Positions 14,244 through 21,722 of a DNA stretch of 21,722 bases are shown here, piece by piece. This DNA comes from Burkholderiales bacterium (lineage in GTDB: Bacteria > Pseudomonadota > Gammaproteobacteria > Burkholderiales > SG8-39): NCBI GenBank assembly GCA_919902965.1, contig CAKKSJ010000213.1:1-21722 (forward strand), written 5' to 3'. The notes below the pieces were generated by a model. That model saw only the letters and a program-made list of their open reading frames with translations, did no database searches and was not told where the DNA came from. Numbering within the stretch: position 1 is the stretch's first letter; the number at the start of each line of letters is the position of its first letter. The position numbers were made by a program, and so were the translations under genes.

Positions 14244-16085
14244 ATGTGCGGCATTCTTGCTCTGATTGAAACGCCCTGGGAGGCCGCTGCAGCAGCCTCG
14301 CTGGCGACTTTGCACACGCGCGGCCCGGACGCGCAGGACATGGTGCGCCTGCCCGGCGTGGTGCTGGGCCATGCCCGTCTCGCCGTCATCGACCTGGCGG
14401 GCGGGAAGCAGCCCATGCATACAGCGGATGGCCGCCATACCATCGTCTTCAATGGCGAAATCTATAATTTTCGGAGCCTGCGCGAGGAATTGGCGGCGCG
14501 TGGCCATGTGTTTGCGACGCATTCGGACACCGAGGTCATTCTGCGCGGCTATGTGGAATGGCAGGGAGGGGTGTTGCGGCGACTGGACGGTATGTTCGCA
14601 TTTGCGATATGGGACCGGGACAGCCGCACACTGTTTGCGGCGCGCGACCGGGTCGGGATCAAACCCCTGTTCTACTCCGCGCAGCAAGGATTCTCGCTAG
14701 CCTCCACGCTTGCGCCGTTTTTCCGGTTCGACGGCTTTCCGTGCCAGCTCGACTACGAGTCTTTGCGCGATTTTCTCGCCTTTCAGACAGTGCTGGCCCC
14801 GGCTTCCTTCCTCAAACAGGTGCGCCAGCTTCCGCCGGCCTCGTGGTTGACTTACCATGCGCCTTCGCGGCGGCTGAGCGTCGAACGCTACTGGACGATA
14901 CCCGCGGCTGCGGAGACGCACCCGCCGGGAACGGAGGAACTCGCGCGCGAATTCGATGCGCTGCTGCAGGACAGCGTGCGCAGCCAGCTGGTTTCCGACG
15001 TGCCGCTGGGCGCCTTCCTCAGCGGCGGCATCGACAGCAGCCTGATGGTCCATTACATGGCTGGCGCGGGAGCGAAGCCGCTGCGCACTTTCAGCATGCG
15101 CTTTGGCGAAGCGGAGTATGACGAGAGCCGCCATGCCGAGGCCGTGGCCCGGCAATATGGCACAGAGCACCATGTCATCGACGCCCCGGACATCGGTCCG
15201 GACAAGCTGCTCGAAGCCATTGGCGCTCTGGACCAGCCGCTAGCCGACCCCGCCTATATCACTACCGCGGAGTTGTCGCGCCTGACCAGAACGAGCGTCA
15301 CCGTGGCGCTTAGCGGCGATGGCGGCGACGAGTTGTTCGGCGGCTATGCGCGCTTTCTGGATGTCGAAGCGAACCATCCGGACAATGCCGCCAAGCGGCT
15401 GCTGCGCGTACTGATGGCACGCGGGCTACTACCCGGTTCGCTGCTGCGGCGCAGTCTTGCCGGGCAGGACTTGCTGCTATACCGCAGACTCGAACTCGGT
15501 CCTTACGAAGCTTCGCGCAAGAGTCTTAAGCGCTACCTGATACCCGCTGCCTGGCAGGCTTGCCGGCCCGAACATACCCTGGAGGCGTGGCGGCAACTGG
15601 CGCTGGCCTTCGGTGGCCGCATGGACAGCGGCAGTCTGATGCGCGCGGACCTGTGGACTTACCTCAGCGAGAACTGCCTGGTCAAGACGGACCGCGCCAG
15701 CATGCTGCATAGCCTGGAAGTGCGCGTGCCCATGCTGGGAAATGCCGTGCTCGATCGCGTGCTCGCGCTACCCGCGCAGGTCCATTTCGATGCGGCCGGC
15801 GGAAAAGTGCTGCTGCGCAAGCTGGCGCAAATGCACCTGCCCGAACAGGTATGGAATCGACCCAAACATGGATTTTCCGTCCCGCTGCAGACCTACTTCA
15901 ACGGACAGTGGCAAAATGTCGGAGATGAATTTTTCGGCCGCAGCTTGCAGATCGCGCCCTTTCTGGATAATCAGGCCCTGAGTGCGCTCTGGCGCGGCGC
16001 CAAAACCGCTGGTGCGTCGCGGCGCCTCGCCTATACCTTCCTGGTGCTGCTGATCTGGCTGGACAAATATAAACCGGATGCTTGA
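14244..16085 (+). CDS. asnB: Glutamine-dependent amidotransferase, asparagine synthase (AsnB) family
   Basis: 613 aa. Cys2 in MCGI is the class II glutaminase nucleophile, followed by the glutamine-pocket motifs RGPD, FNGEIYN and SDTE. The synthetase half has the ATP pyrophosphatase loop SGGIDSS (from Ser260) and the conserved SGDGGDELFGGYARF. Both active sites look complete, so the protein should release ammonia from glutamine and amidate an acyl-adenylate. AsnB homologues in surface-polysaccharide clusters are proposed to turn uronic acids into uronamides. That role is plausible here, since flanking genes are all glycan genes, but ordinary asparagine synthesis cannot be excluded. It starts ten bases after the preceding GT4, and its end overlaps the next gene by 8 bases. 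Confidence 0.88.
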   Translation: MCGILALIETPWEAAAAASLATLHTRGPDAQDMVRLPGVVLGHARLAVIDLAGGKQPMHTADGRHTIVFNGEIYNFRSLREELAARGHVFATHSDTEVILRGYVEWQGGVLRRLDGMFAFAIWDRDSRTLFAARDRVGIKPLFYSAQQGFSLASTLAPFFRFDGFPCQLDYESLRDFLAFQTVLAPASFLKQVRQLPPASWLTYHAPSRRLSVERYWTIPAAAETHPPGTEELAREFDALLQDSVRSQLVSDVPLGAFLSGGIDSSLMVHYMAGAGAKPLRTFSMRFGEAEYDESRHAEAVARQYGTEHHVIDAPDIGPDKLLEAIGALDQPLADPAYITTAELSRLTRTSVTVALSGDGGDELFGGYARFLDVEANHPDNAAKRLLRVLMARGLLPGSLLRRSLAGQDLLLYRRLELGPYEASRKSLKRYLIPAAWQACRPEHTLEAWRQLALAFGGRMDSGSLMRADLWTYLSENCLVKTDRASMLHSLEVRVPMLGNAVLDRVLALPAQVHFDAAGGKVLLRKLAQMHLPEQVWNRPKHGFSVPLQTYFNGQWQNVGDEFFGRSLQIAPFLDNQALSALWRGAKTAGASRRLAYTFLVLLIWLDKYKPDA

Positions 16086-17193
16086 GGATAGCTATGGACT
16101 GCAGCAGCCATTGCTCACGACTACAAGCATTCGCCGGTCTGCCGTGAGCCAGCCTGACGCGCGGCCGCTGAAAATCCTGCTCATCAGGCGCGACAATATC
16201 GGCGATCTGGTTTGCACCACGCCACTGATCAGCGCCTTGCGCCGGCATTTTCCGCGCGCGCATATCGCCGCACTGGTCAATACCTATAACCGGCAGGTGT
16301 TGGACGGGCATCCCGACCTGGACGCGGTGTATGCCTACGCCAAAGCCAAGCACCGCTTGGCCGGGCAAAGCCGCGCGGCTGTCTATTGGGATAAGTTCGT
16401 GCTGATGCTTAAATTGCGTAGCCAGCATTTCGACACTGTGTTGCTCGCCTCTTCCTATCCGGGCGCGAGCGCCTTGAGGCTGGCGCGCTGGATTGCGCCG
16501 GCGCATATCGCAGGCTACGCCGAGCACTCGGGACTGGTGGATATGGCGCTTCCTCACGGCGCTGCGGCGGCGCATGAAGTGGAAGACGTATTCCGGCTGG
16601 CAGGCTTGTTCGGCATCGAGGGCGCGGCGGGAAAGCTCAGCCTGGCAGTGGACGCGCAGGCGCGTACGCGCGCGCGCAGCGCGCTCGGTGCGCCCGGCGC
16701 CGGGCGAAAGCTGATTGCGGTGCATATCAGCGCGCGCAAACCGAGTCAGCGCTGGCCCGTCGAACGCTATGCGGAGTTGATGCAAGCCCTGCGTGGGGAG
16801 GCGGATTTCCTGCTGCTGTGGTCGCCGGGCGCGGCCGATCATCCGCAGCATCCCGGCGACGACGCCAAGGCACAAGCGGTCATCGATGCCGCGGGTGATC
16901 TGCGCTTGACAGCGTATCCCACGCAGGAACTCAGGGATCTGAGCGCGGCCCTGTCGCTGGCGGATTACGTAATCTGCAGCGACGGCGGCGCAATGCACCT
17001 TGCCGCTGCCCTGGGCAAGCCGATTCTGTGTTTTTTCGGCAATTCAGACGCGGCGCGCTGGCATCCCTGGGGTGTGCCCCATCGTCTGCTGCAGCCGGAA
17101 AGCCGCGATGCGGCGGATATCAGTCAGGCCGCCGCCCTGCAGGCATTTCGGGAACTGCAGCAAGAAGCGCAAGTCGGGGGCTGTATTGACTAG
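16078..17193 (+). CDS. GT9 family heptosyltransferase-like glycosyltransferase
   Basis: 371 aa from the ATG at 16078, which overlaps the asnB-like stop by 8 bases. A GTG at 16144 would drop 22 residues of unconserved sequence and is an alternative start. GT9 markers are KILLIRRDNIGDLVCTTPL, with Asp43 at the catalytic position, and the donor pocket SDGGAMHLAAALGKPILCF (from Ser301). The loop FGNSDAARWHPWGVPH resembles the one after the pocket in heptosyltransferases. The predicted activity is transfer of an ADP-heptose-type sugar in the LPS core. It is the last gene of the plus-strand run, and its TAG (17191-17193) interlocks with the TAG of the convergent aminotransferase. Confidence 0.82.
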   Translation: MLEDSYGLQQPLLTTTSIRRSAVSQPDARPLKILLIRRDNIGDLVCTTPLISALRRHFPRAHIAALVNTYNRQVLDGHPDLDAVYAYAKAKHRLAGQSRAAVYWDKFVLMLKLRSQHFDTVLLASSYPGASALRLARWIAPAHIAGYAEHSGLVDMALPHGAAAAHEVEDVFRLAGLFGIEGAAGKLSLAVDAQARTRARSALGAPGAGRKLIAVHISARKPSQRWPVERYAELMQALRGEADFLLLWSPGAADHPQHPGDDAKAQAVIDAAGDLRLTAYPTQELRDLSAALSLADYVICSDGGAMHLAAALGKPILCFFGNSDAARWHPWGVPHRLLQPESRDAADISQAAALQAFRELQQEAQVGGCID

Positions 17194-18428
17194 ACGGTCG
17201 CCGCGCGCATGACTTTCGCAACTGCGCTGCAGGTGTCGCGCATGTCCTGCTCGGCGAGACCCGGGTGCAGCATGAACATCAGGCTAGCATCGGCCAGGCG
17301 GCTTGCCACCGGCAGTTGCTGCTTCGGACCGAGGCCGGCGTCGGTAAAGGCTTTTTCGAGATAGATTTCGCTGCAGGCGCCGACGCTCGAGGGTATGCCC
17401 TCGGCGTCGAGCGCCTCGAGGATGCGCTCCATTTTCCATTCGGGGCGCAGCATTTCAGTACGTATGAACGTGTAATACTTGTAATACGCGTGCTCGCTAT
17501 GTGCCGGAGGCGCGGCGAGGCGCAGGCCGGGGATCGCCGATAGCCCTTGGTCTAGCATGGCCGCATTGTGCCGCCGCGTGGCAAGCCATTGCGGCAGTTT
17601 TTTCAGTTGCAGCCTGCCTATCGCAGACTGCATTTCGGTGATGCGCCAGTTGCTGCCGAAACTCTCATGCAGCCAGCGAAAGCCGAAGGGATGATCGCGC
17701 TCGTACACGGCGGCGTAGCTCTTGCCATGGTCTTTGTAGGACCAGGCTTTTTCCCATAGCGCGCGTGTATCGGTGACCAGCATGCCGCCTTCGCCGCCGG
17801 TGGTGAGAATCTTGTCCTGGCAGAAGGAAAACGCGCCGATGTTGCCGATCGAGCCGGTGGCGCGGTCCTTGTAGCGCGCGCCCACGCTTTGCGCGCAGTC
17901 CTCGACCACGACGAGGCCGCGTTTTTTCGCCAATGCGAGGATCTCGTCCATTTCGCAGGGCCAGCCGGCAAGATGCACCGCGATAATGGCTTTGCTGCGC
18001 GGCGTCAGCGCCTTCTCGACGCTTGCTGCCGTCAAATTCTGGCTTTCCGGGTCGATGTCGGCGACCACGGGTGTCGCGCCGGCGCGCACCACGCAACTCG
18101 CCGTAGCGATGAAGGTCTTGCTCGGCACCACCACTTCATCTCCCGGTCCTACCCCCAGGGCATACAGGGCGAGCTCCAGCGCAGCCGTGCCGTTGTTCAG
18201 GGCCACCGCGTATTTGACGCCGACGTACCGGGCGAACTCGCGCTCGAATTCCCGCGATTGTTCCCCGGTCCAGTAGTTGACTTTGCCTGAGCGCAGCACC
18301 GAGGCGACCGCTTCGATCTCATCGGCAGCGAATTCCGGCCAGGGCGCAAAAGGTCCTTTGCGCACAGGTGCGCCACCTTCCAGCGCCAGGCGCTGCAAGC
18401 CGTCCAGGGCTTTTTCTCCTGAGCCCAC
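17190..18428 (-). CDS. pglE: DegT/DnrJ/EryC1 aminotransferase, PglE-like
   Basis: 412 aa on the minus strand. The start is GTG at 18428, one base after the upstream acetyltransferase stop. It is a PLP-dependent sugar aminotransferase. Features are NNGTAALELALYALGVGPGDEV, the acidic pair VVVEDCAQSVGA and the PLP lysine Lys206 in FCQDKILTTGGEGG. These enzymes convert a UDP-4-keto-6-deoxy sugar to its 4-amino form. Pairing with a PglD-like N-acetyltransferase and a PglC-like phosphoglycosyl transferase suggests the diacetylbacillosamine (QuiNAc4NAc) route. The 4,6-dehydratase (PglF type) is not in this window. Other 4-amino-sugar pathways such as perosamine share the family, so the symbol is provisional. 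Confidence 0.83.
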   Translation of the reverse strand: MGSGEKALDGLQRLALEGGAPVRKGPFAPWPEFAADEIEAVASVLRSGKVNYWTGEQSREFEREFARYVGVKYAVALNNGTAALELALYALGVGPGDEVVVPSKTFIATASCVVRAGATPVVADIDPESQNLTAASVEKALTPRSKAIIAVHLAGWPCEMDEILALAKKRGLVVVEDCAQSVGARYKDRATGSIGNIGAFSFCQDKILTTGGEGGMLVTDTRALWEKAWSYKDHGKSYAAVYERDHPFGFRWLHESFGSNWRITEMQSAIGRLQLKKLPQWLATRRHNAAMLDQGLSAIPGLRLAAPPAHSEHAYYKYYTFIRTEMLRPEWKMERILEALDAEGIPSSVGACSEIYLEKAFTDAGLGPKQQLPVASRLADASLMFMLHPGLAEQDMRDTCSAVAKVMRAATV

Positions 18429-18429
18429 G

Positions 18430-19068
18430 TCAGCCCGGCGGTTTAGCCGGCGAACCGGAGACTTTCGCGTGATCCGCGACGTCGTGGATCACGGTGGAAC
18501 CCGCGCCGACGATTGCATTCTTGCCTATCCTCACGCTCGGAATGACAGCGGCGCCGACGCCGAGCAAACTGCCGGATCCCACGCTTACGCCGCCGCAGAG
18601 GTGGCAGCCGGGTGCGATATGCACGGCGTCTTCTATGCGGCAATCGTGATCCAGCGTCGCGCCGGTATTGACGATCACCTGCGCGCCCAGATAGGTGTCG
18701 GCATTGACGACGCAGGCTGCCATGATGACGCTGCCCGGCCCGATTTCCACCCCCCGGCCGATGCTCGCACTGGGGTGTATCGCACTGGCGAAGCGCCAGC
18801 CTTGCTGCGCCAGGTGCGCTGCCACCGCAGCGCGGCCGGCATTGTCGCCGATGGCGACCAGGGCGTGGCGCAGCTGCGCCGAATAAAGGGCCGGCAATTC
18901 GGCCCGGGAGCCCAGCACCGGATAGCCGTAAAACTGTTCGCCGCGACGATCGAGGTCATCATCGAGCAGGCCGACGATTTCAAACTCTCCCTGCCGCTCG
19001 ACGATGTCGATCACCACCTTGGCGTGGCCGCTGGCACCGAATACGAGGAGTTTCTGTTTGGCTTTCAA
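18430..19068 (-). CDS. pglD: Sugar O/N-acetyltransferase, PglD/NeuD-like
   Basis: 212 aa from a TTG at 19068 that overlaps the TGA of the upstream gene (TTGA). A longer frame to 19212 exists, but it lies inside the upstream gene and adds no conserved sequence. The N-terminal Rossmann subdomain KLLVFGASGHAKVVIDIV binds the UDP-sugar. The rest is a left-handed beta helix of hexapeptide repeats (SIGRGVEIGPGSVIMAACVV). The catalytic-type His141 is in ATLDHDCRIEDAVHIAPG. PglD acetylates the 4-amino group of UDP-4-amino-4,6-dideoxy-GlcNAc with acetyl-CoA. The flanking PglE-like and PglC-like genes support that reaction. NeuD-type sialic acid acetylation is the main alternative, but no sialic acid genes are seen. 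Confidence 0.85.
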   Translation of the reverse strand: MKAKQKLLVFGASGHAKVVIDIVERQGEFEIVGLLDDDLDRRGEQFYGYPVLGSRAELPALYSAQLRHALVAIGDNAGRAAVAAHLAQQGWRFASAIHPSASIGRGVEIGPGSVIMAACVVNADTYLGAQVIVNTGATLDHDCRIEDAVHIAPGCHLCGGVSVGSGSLLGVGAAVIPSVRIGKNAIVGAGSTVIHDVADHAKVSGSPAKPPG

Positions 19069-19673
19069 TTTTTCCCGCCCTTGCGCGAGCCCGTGAACTT
19101 GCTCATGGTCGCCTGCCCTGCCTGCGCTATGCCGCGTGGCCGCAGCAGCCGCGCTGCCGTCATGGCCAGGATTCTCAGATCGAGCCAGAACGACTGGTGT
19201 TCCACGTACCAAAGGTCGAATTCGAAGCGTTCCTCCCAGTCCAGCGCGTTCCTGCCGTTGACCTGTGCCCAGCCGGTAATGCCGGGGCGCACTGCGTGGC
19301 GTTTTGCCTGGCGCTCGCTGTACAAGGGGAGATACTCCATCAATAGCGGCCTTGGTCCCACCAGGCTCATGTCGCCTTTGAGGACGTTGACCAGCTGCGG
19401 CAGTTCGTCCAGGCTGAATTTTCGCATCAATTCTCCGAAAGATGTCAGCCTCGCCGCGTCGGGCAGGAGCTCTCCGGCCTCGTTGCGTGCATCGCTCATG
19501 CTGCGAAATTTGTAGAAACGAAAAGGCGTTGCATGCAGTCCGGGCCGGGTCTGCGCGAACAGCACCGGGCGGCCCAGCTTCCAGCCTACCGCCAGCGTCA
19601 GCAGCGCGAGCAAGGGGGACAGCGCTATCAACAGAACGAGCGCGGCGATGAAATCGATACTGCGCTTCAGCAT
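19065..19673 (-). CDS. pglC: Initiating sugar phosphotransferase, PglC-like
   Basis: 202 aa. A single hydrophobic N-terminal helix (IDFIAALVLLIALSPLLALL) is followed by the small phosphoglycosyl transferase domain. It has YKFRSM, then SLDELPQLVNVLKGDMSLVG, with the catalytic Asp-Glu pair, and GPRPLL, then the conserved RPGITGWAQVNGR. At about 200 residues without extra membrane helices it is the monotopic PglC form, not the larger WbaP form. It moves a phospho-sugar from UDP-sugar to undecaprenyl phosphate at the inner membrane, which starts a lipid-linked glycan. The ATG at 19673 is two bases after the previous stop. The co-encoded PglD and PglE suggest diacetylbacillosamine phosphate as the substrate. 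Confidence 0.9.
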   Translation of the reverse strand: MLKRSIDFIAALVLLIALSPLLALLTLAVGWKLGRPVLFAQTRPGLHATPFRFYKFRSMSDARNEAGELLPDAARLTSFGELMRKFSLDELPQLVNVLKGDMSLVGPRPLLMEYLPLYSERQAKRHAVRPGITGWAQVNGRNALDWEERFEFDLWYVEHQSFWLDLRILAMTAARLLRPRGIAQAGQATMSKFTGSRKGGKN

Positions 19674-19675
19674 GT

Positions 19676-20854
19676 TTAGCCAGGCCCTCGATCGGCGCGC
19701 TGCGCCAACAATGTTAGGTAGTATTCGACCAGGGCCGCACTTACCGCGGTCGCGGAAAAATCACGCGCGGCCCGTTCTTTTGCATTTTGCCCCATGCGCG
19801 CGCGCAAGCCCGCGTCGCCGGCCAGTGTACGCATGCTTTGCGCCAGTTGCCGCCTGTTGCCGGCCTCGAACATCAGGCCGGTTTCAGCGTCGACGATGGC
19901 ATCGGTGATTCCGTAGATTCTCGAAGCTATGGCCGGTACGCCCGCTGCGGCGGCCTCGATGATGGTGCTGCCGAATCCTTCGCGATAGCTGGGCAGACAG
20001 AAGACGTCGGCGGCAGCGAAATATTCCTCTGGGCGCTCGGTAAAGTCGACCCTGTGCAGCCGCGCGGAGCAGCTTCCCGCGGCTGCTTCGATCTCGGCGC
20101 CCAGCCCGGCCTCGTCCGGACCCACCAGCAGCAGATGCGCGCCGGTATCATCACCGCCTGCCGCGGCGAAGGCTTGCGCGAGGTCTAGCAGTCCCTTGTC
20201 GCGGTTGATGCGTCCCAGATAGAGAAACAAGACCGCGCCTGGCGGGATGCCGAGGCTGCGCCGGATGCGCTCGCGGGCGGCTGCATCGGGACGGAAGCGC
20301 GCCGTATCGACACAGCAAATCGAGCCTTCGGCCAATACCGTCGATTTGGACGCCGCAACTATGCGCTCTGCGATCAGGAATTCACGCTGCGACACGCTGT
20401 CGGCGAGAACCTGGGTGGCGAGCCTGGCGAGCAAGCGGTCTGCGCTTTTCAGCAGGCTGCGCATGAAACCGGTGCGGGTGACCCACACCTGGCCGGTGAA
20501 CGTGTGCAGGCGCAGCGGCACCCCACCCAGCCAGGCGGCGAGCATCGCGAGCAGCCCGGCCTTGGGCGTAATCGAGTGCACCAGGTCGAAACGCTTTTGC
20601 CGGAACAGGCGGAACAGGGCCAGCAGCGCACGCAGATCGGACCATGGGGAAATGGGCCGCACGATGGGGATGGCCACACGCACGATGTCTACAGGCCAGG
20701 GATAGGACTCGTCTTCCGGGACGAAATTGGCCACCAGCGTAAGGTCGGCGATGCGGGTCAGCGCTTTTGCGTGGCCGAGCATGAATGCCTTCAGCGTCAG
20801 GGGCGCTGCGACGACGATACATATCTGCGGACGCCGGGTTCGGTCAGCTTGCAT
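19676..20854 (-). CDS. GT4 glycosyltransferase, CapM/PglA-like
   Basis: 392 aa from the ATG at 20854, which has AGGAGG seven bases upstream; a TTG at 20887 is rejected because it lies before that site. GT-B fold. The N-terminal domain has SITPKAGLLAMLAAWLGG, then RLHTFTGQVW, as in CapM-type enzymes. The donor domain begins VLFLYLGRINRDKGLLDLA. The intact E-x7-E helix is EGFGSTIIEAAAAGVPAIA (Glu292 and Glu300). In gene order it lies just before the PglC-like gene, so it may add the second sugar to the lipid-linked primer. Donor unknown. Its first 11 bases overlap the preceding GT2 gene. Confidence 0.85.
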   Translation of the reverse strand: MQADRTRRPQICIVVAAPLTLKAFMLGHAKALTRIADLTLVANFVPEDESYPWPVDIVRVAIPIVRPISPWSDLRALLALFRLFRQKRFDLVHSITPKAGLLAMLAAWLGGVPLRLHTFTGQVWVTRTGFMRSLLKSADRLLARLATQVLADSVSQREFLIAERIVAASKSTVLAEGSICCVDTARFRPDAAARERIRRSLGIPPGAVLFLYLGRINRDKGLLDLAQAFAAAGGDDTGAHLLLVGPDEAGLGAEIEAAAGSCSARLHRVDFTERPEEYFAAADVFCLPSYREGFGSTIIEAAAAGVPAIASRIYGITDAIVDAETGLMFEAGNRRQLAQSMRTLAGDAGLRARMGQNAKERAARDFSATAVSAALVEYYLTLLAQRADRGPG

Positions 20855-21722
20855 GTGCTTGCCTCCTGACCGGGCCCGCGAGCTCAACTCCGCGCGGCAG
20901 ATCTAGCTCGTCCAGTCGTCGCGACAAGGCGAGCAGCAATTCGGTCCAGGCGGTCACGATCTCGGGCGGAATCGCGCCGCCGCGGCGATCGCGCCAGCGC
21001 CGCCCTGCCGCAGTGGCAAAGATCAGGTCCCGCGGCAGCTTGAGCCCCGTCGCCAGGATCGCAAGCAATAGATCATTCCACTGACGGCGTCGCGCGAACA
21101 GGCCGATTTGTGCCCTTAGCAGGCACCGGCGCTGCGAAAAAACATTGCGCAGGCTGGTCGGCCCCAGGCGATATCCCAGGAGAACCTCGTCCAGGACGGC
21201 GTAACGGCTCTCCGGGCAGGCGCGCAACAGCAATTCCTGATCCTGGGCACGCAGCAGCTCCGGAGTTCGATAACGATAGCGGCGAAACCAGTCGGCACGG
21301 CCCATCCAGCTCGGGTGCACCAGGTAAAATCCGTTCCAGGCTTGTGCACAAAGCGCTGCATGACTCAGGCGGTAGGGCCGAAGACCGGTGACCGAACCGC
21401 CATTGTCGAAATCCAGCACCCTGCATGCGACCAGGTCTATCGATGTCTCCGCGTTCAGGCGCTCGACCTGGCGCGCGAACCGATCGGGGAAGCATACGTC
21501 ATCCGCGTCCATGCGGGCGATATAGCGACCGGTCGCCGTGGCTATACCCTGGTTGAGTCGCGCCGCCAGAGTTTGCTTGGCGCCATCGCGCAACAGGCGT
21601 ACGCGCGGATCGCCGAATCGGAGCGCGATATCCGGGGAAGCATCGACCGAGCCGTCGTCGAGCACCAGCAATTCGAAATCGCGAAAGCTCTGCTGCAGCA
21701 CGGACAACATCGCCAGGGCCAG
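20844..21722 (-). CDS. GT2 family glycosyltransferase (5' end outside window)
   Basis: At least 292 codons are visible on the minus strand. An in-frame ATG at 21710 is internal: the codons before it (LALA) continue the usual GT2 helix that leads into SVLQQSFRDFELLVLDDGS, so the true start is beyond 21722. GT-A fold markers are LLVLDDGSVDASPD for the nucleotide and RYIARMDADDVCFPDRF, with the metal-binding DxD-type motif. The C-terminal third is basic (ATAAGRRWRDRRGGAIPP). It is an inverting glycosyltransferase acting in the cytoplasm on lipid-linked glycan. It overlaps the following GT4 gene by 11 bases, so the minus-strand run is translationally coupled. Sugar unknown. Confidence 0.87.
   Translation of the reverse strand: MALAMLSVLQQSFRDFELLVLDDGSVDASPDIALRFGDPRVRLLRDGAKQTLAARLNQGIATATGRYIARMDADDVCFPDRFARQVERLNAETSIDLVACRVLDFDNGGSVTGLRPYRLSHAALCAQAWNGFYLVHPSWMGRADWFRRYRYRTPELLRAQDQELLLRACPESRYAVLDEVLLGYRLGPTSLRNVFSQRRCLLRAQIGLFARRRQWNDLLLAILATGLKLPRDLIFATAAGRRWRDRRGGAIPPEIVTAWTELLLALSRRLDELDLPRGVELAGPVRRQAHAS
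20862..20867 (-). promoter_or_regulatory. Shine-Dalgarno site fixing the GT4 start at 20854
   Basis: The minus strand reads AGGAGG with seven bases before the ATG at 20854. The site lies inside the final codons of the overlapping GT2 gene. Confidence 0.75.

Noticed and set aside
18430..19212. Longer acetyltransferase starting at 19212
   Set aside because: The added 48 codons lie inside the PglC-like gene and show no conserved sequence. The TTG at 19068 overlapping the stop places the start at the Rossmann strand.

Overview
The window is a 21.7 kb piece of a GC-rich Gram-negative chromosome, probably a betaproteobacterium. This is inferred from the base composition, the MsbA/WaaQ/WaaL lipopolysaccharide (LPS) repertoire and the protein style; no marker gene is present. 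It is almost entirely a cell-surface glycan locus. I recognise no tRNA, rRNA, CRISPR array or transposase.

Layout. (1) 1-1263, plus: the end of a BtuD-type ABC ATPase followed by btuF, a periplasmic cobalamin-binding protein. btuF appears to have lost its last 14 codons to an in-frame TAG. (2) 1296-1491: a non-coding spacer with four consecutive inverted repeats, two of them with 21-22 bp arms and 7-nt loops. (3) 1559-6842, plus: an LPS core module with waaQ (GT9 heptosyltransferase), a WaaG-like GT4, msbA (lipid A-core flippase) and another GT4. (4) 6843-8003: a patch of lower GC holding an FkbM methyltransferase on the opposite strand, flanked by possible gene remnants. (5) 8004-17193, plus: a tightly packed run of fkbM, waaL-like O-antigen ligase, GT4, fkbM, GT9, GT4, asnB-like amidotransferase and GT9. 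(6) 17190-21722, minus: a convergent, translationally coupled run. In transcription order it is GT2 (5' end outside the window), GT4, PglC-like phosphoglycosyl transferase, PglD-like acetyltransferase and PglE-like aminotransferase.

How the parts may fit (inference). The GT9 and GT4 enzymes would build the LPS core, MsbA would flip lipid A-core, and the WaaL homologue would ligate a polymer to it. The minus-strand set makes and loads a 4-acetamido-4,6-dideoxy sugar of the diacetylbacillosamine type onto undecaprenyl phosphate and extends it, giving a lipid-linked glycan. The required 4,6-dehydratase is not in the window. Three divergent FkbM methyltransferases and one AsnB-like amidotransferase suggest a glycan decorated with O-methyl and possibly amide groups.

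Most genes are family-level certain, but acceptor and donor sugars cannot be read from sequence. The most noteworthy observations are the btuF amber codon, the palindrome cluster at 1296-1491, the low-GC FkbM insertion, the number of non-ATG starts, and the interlocked CTAG stop codons at 17190-17193.
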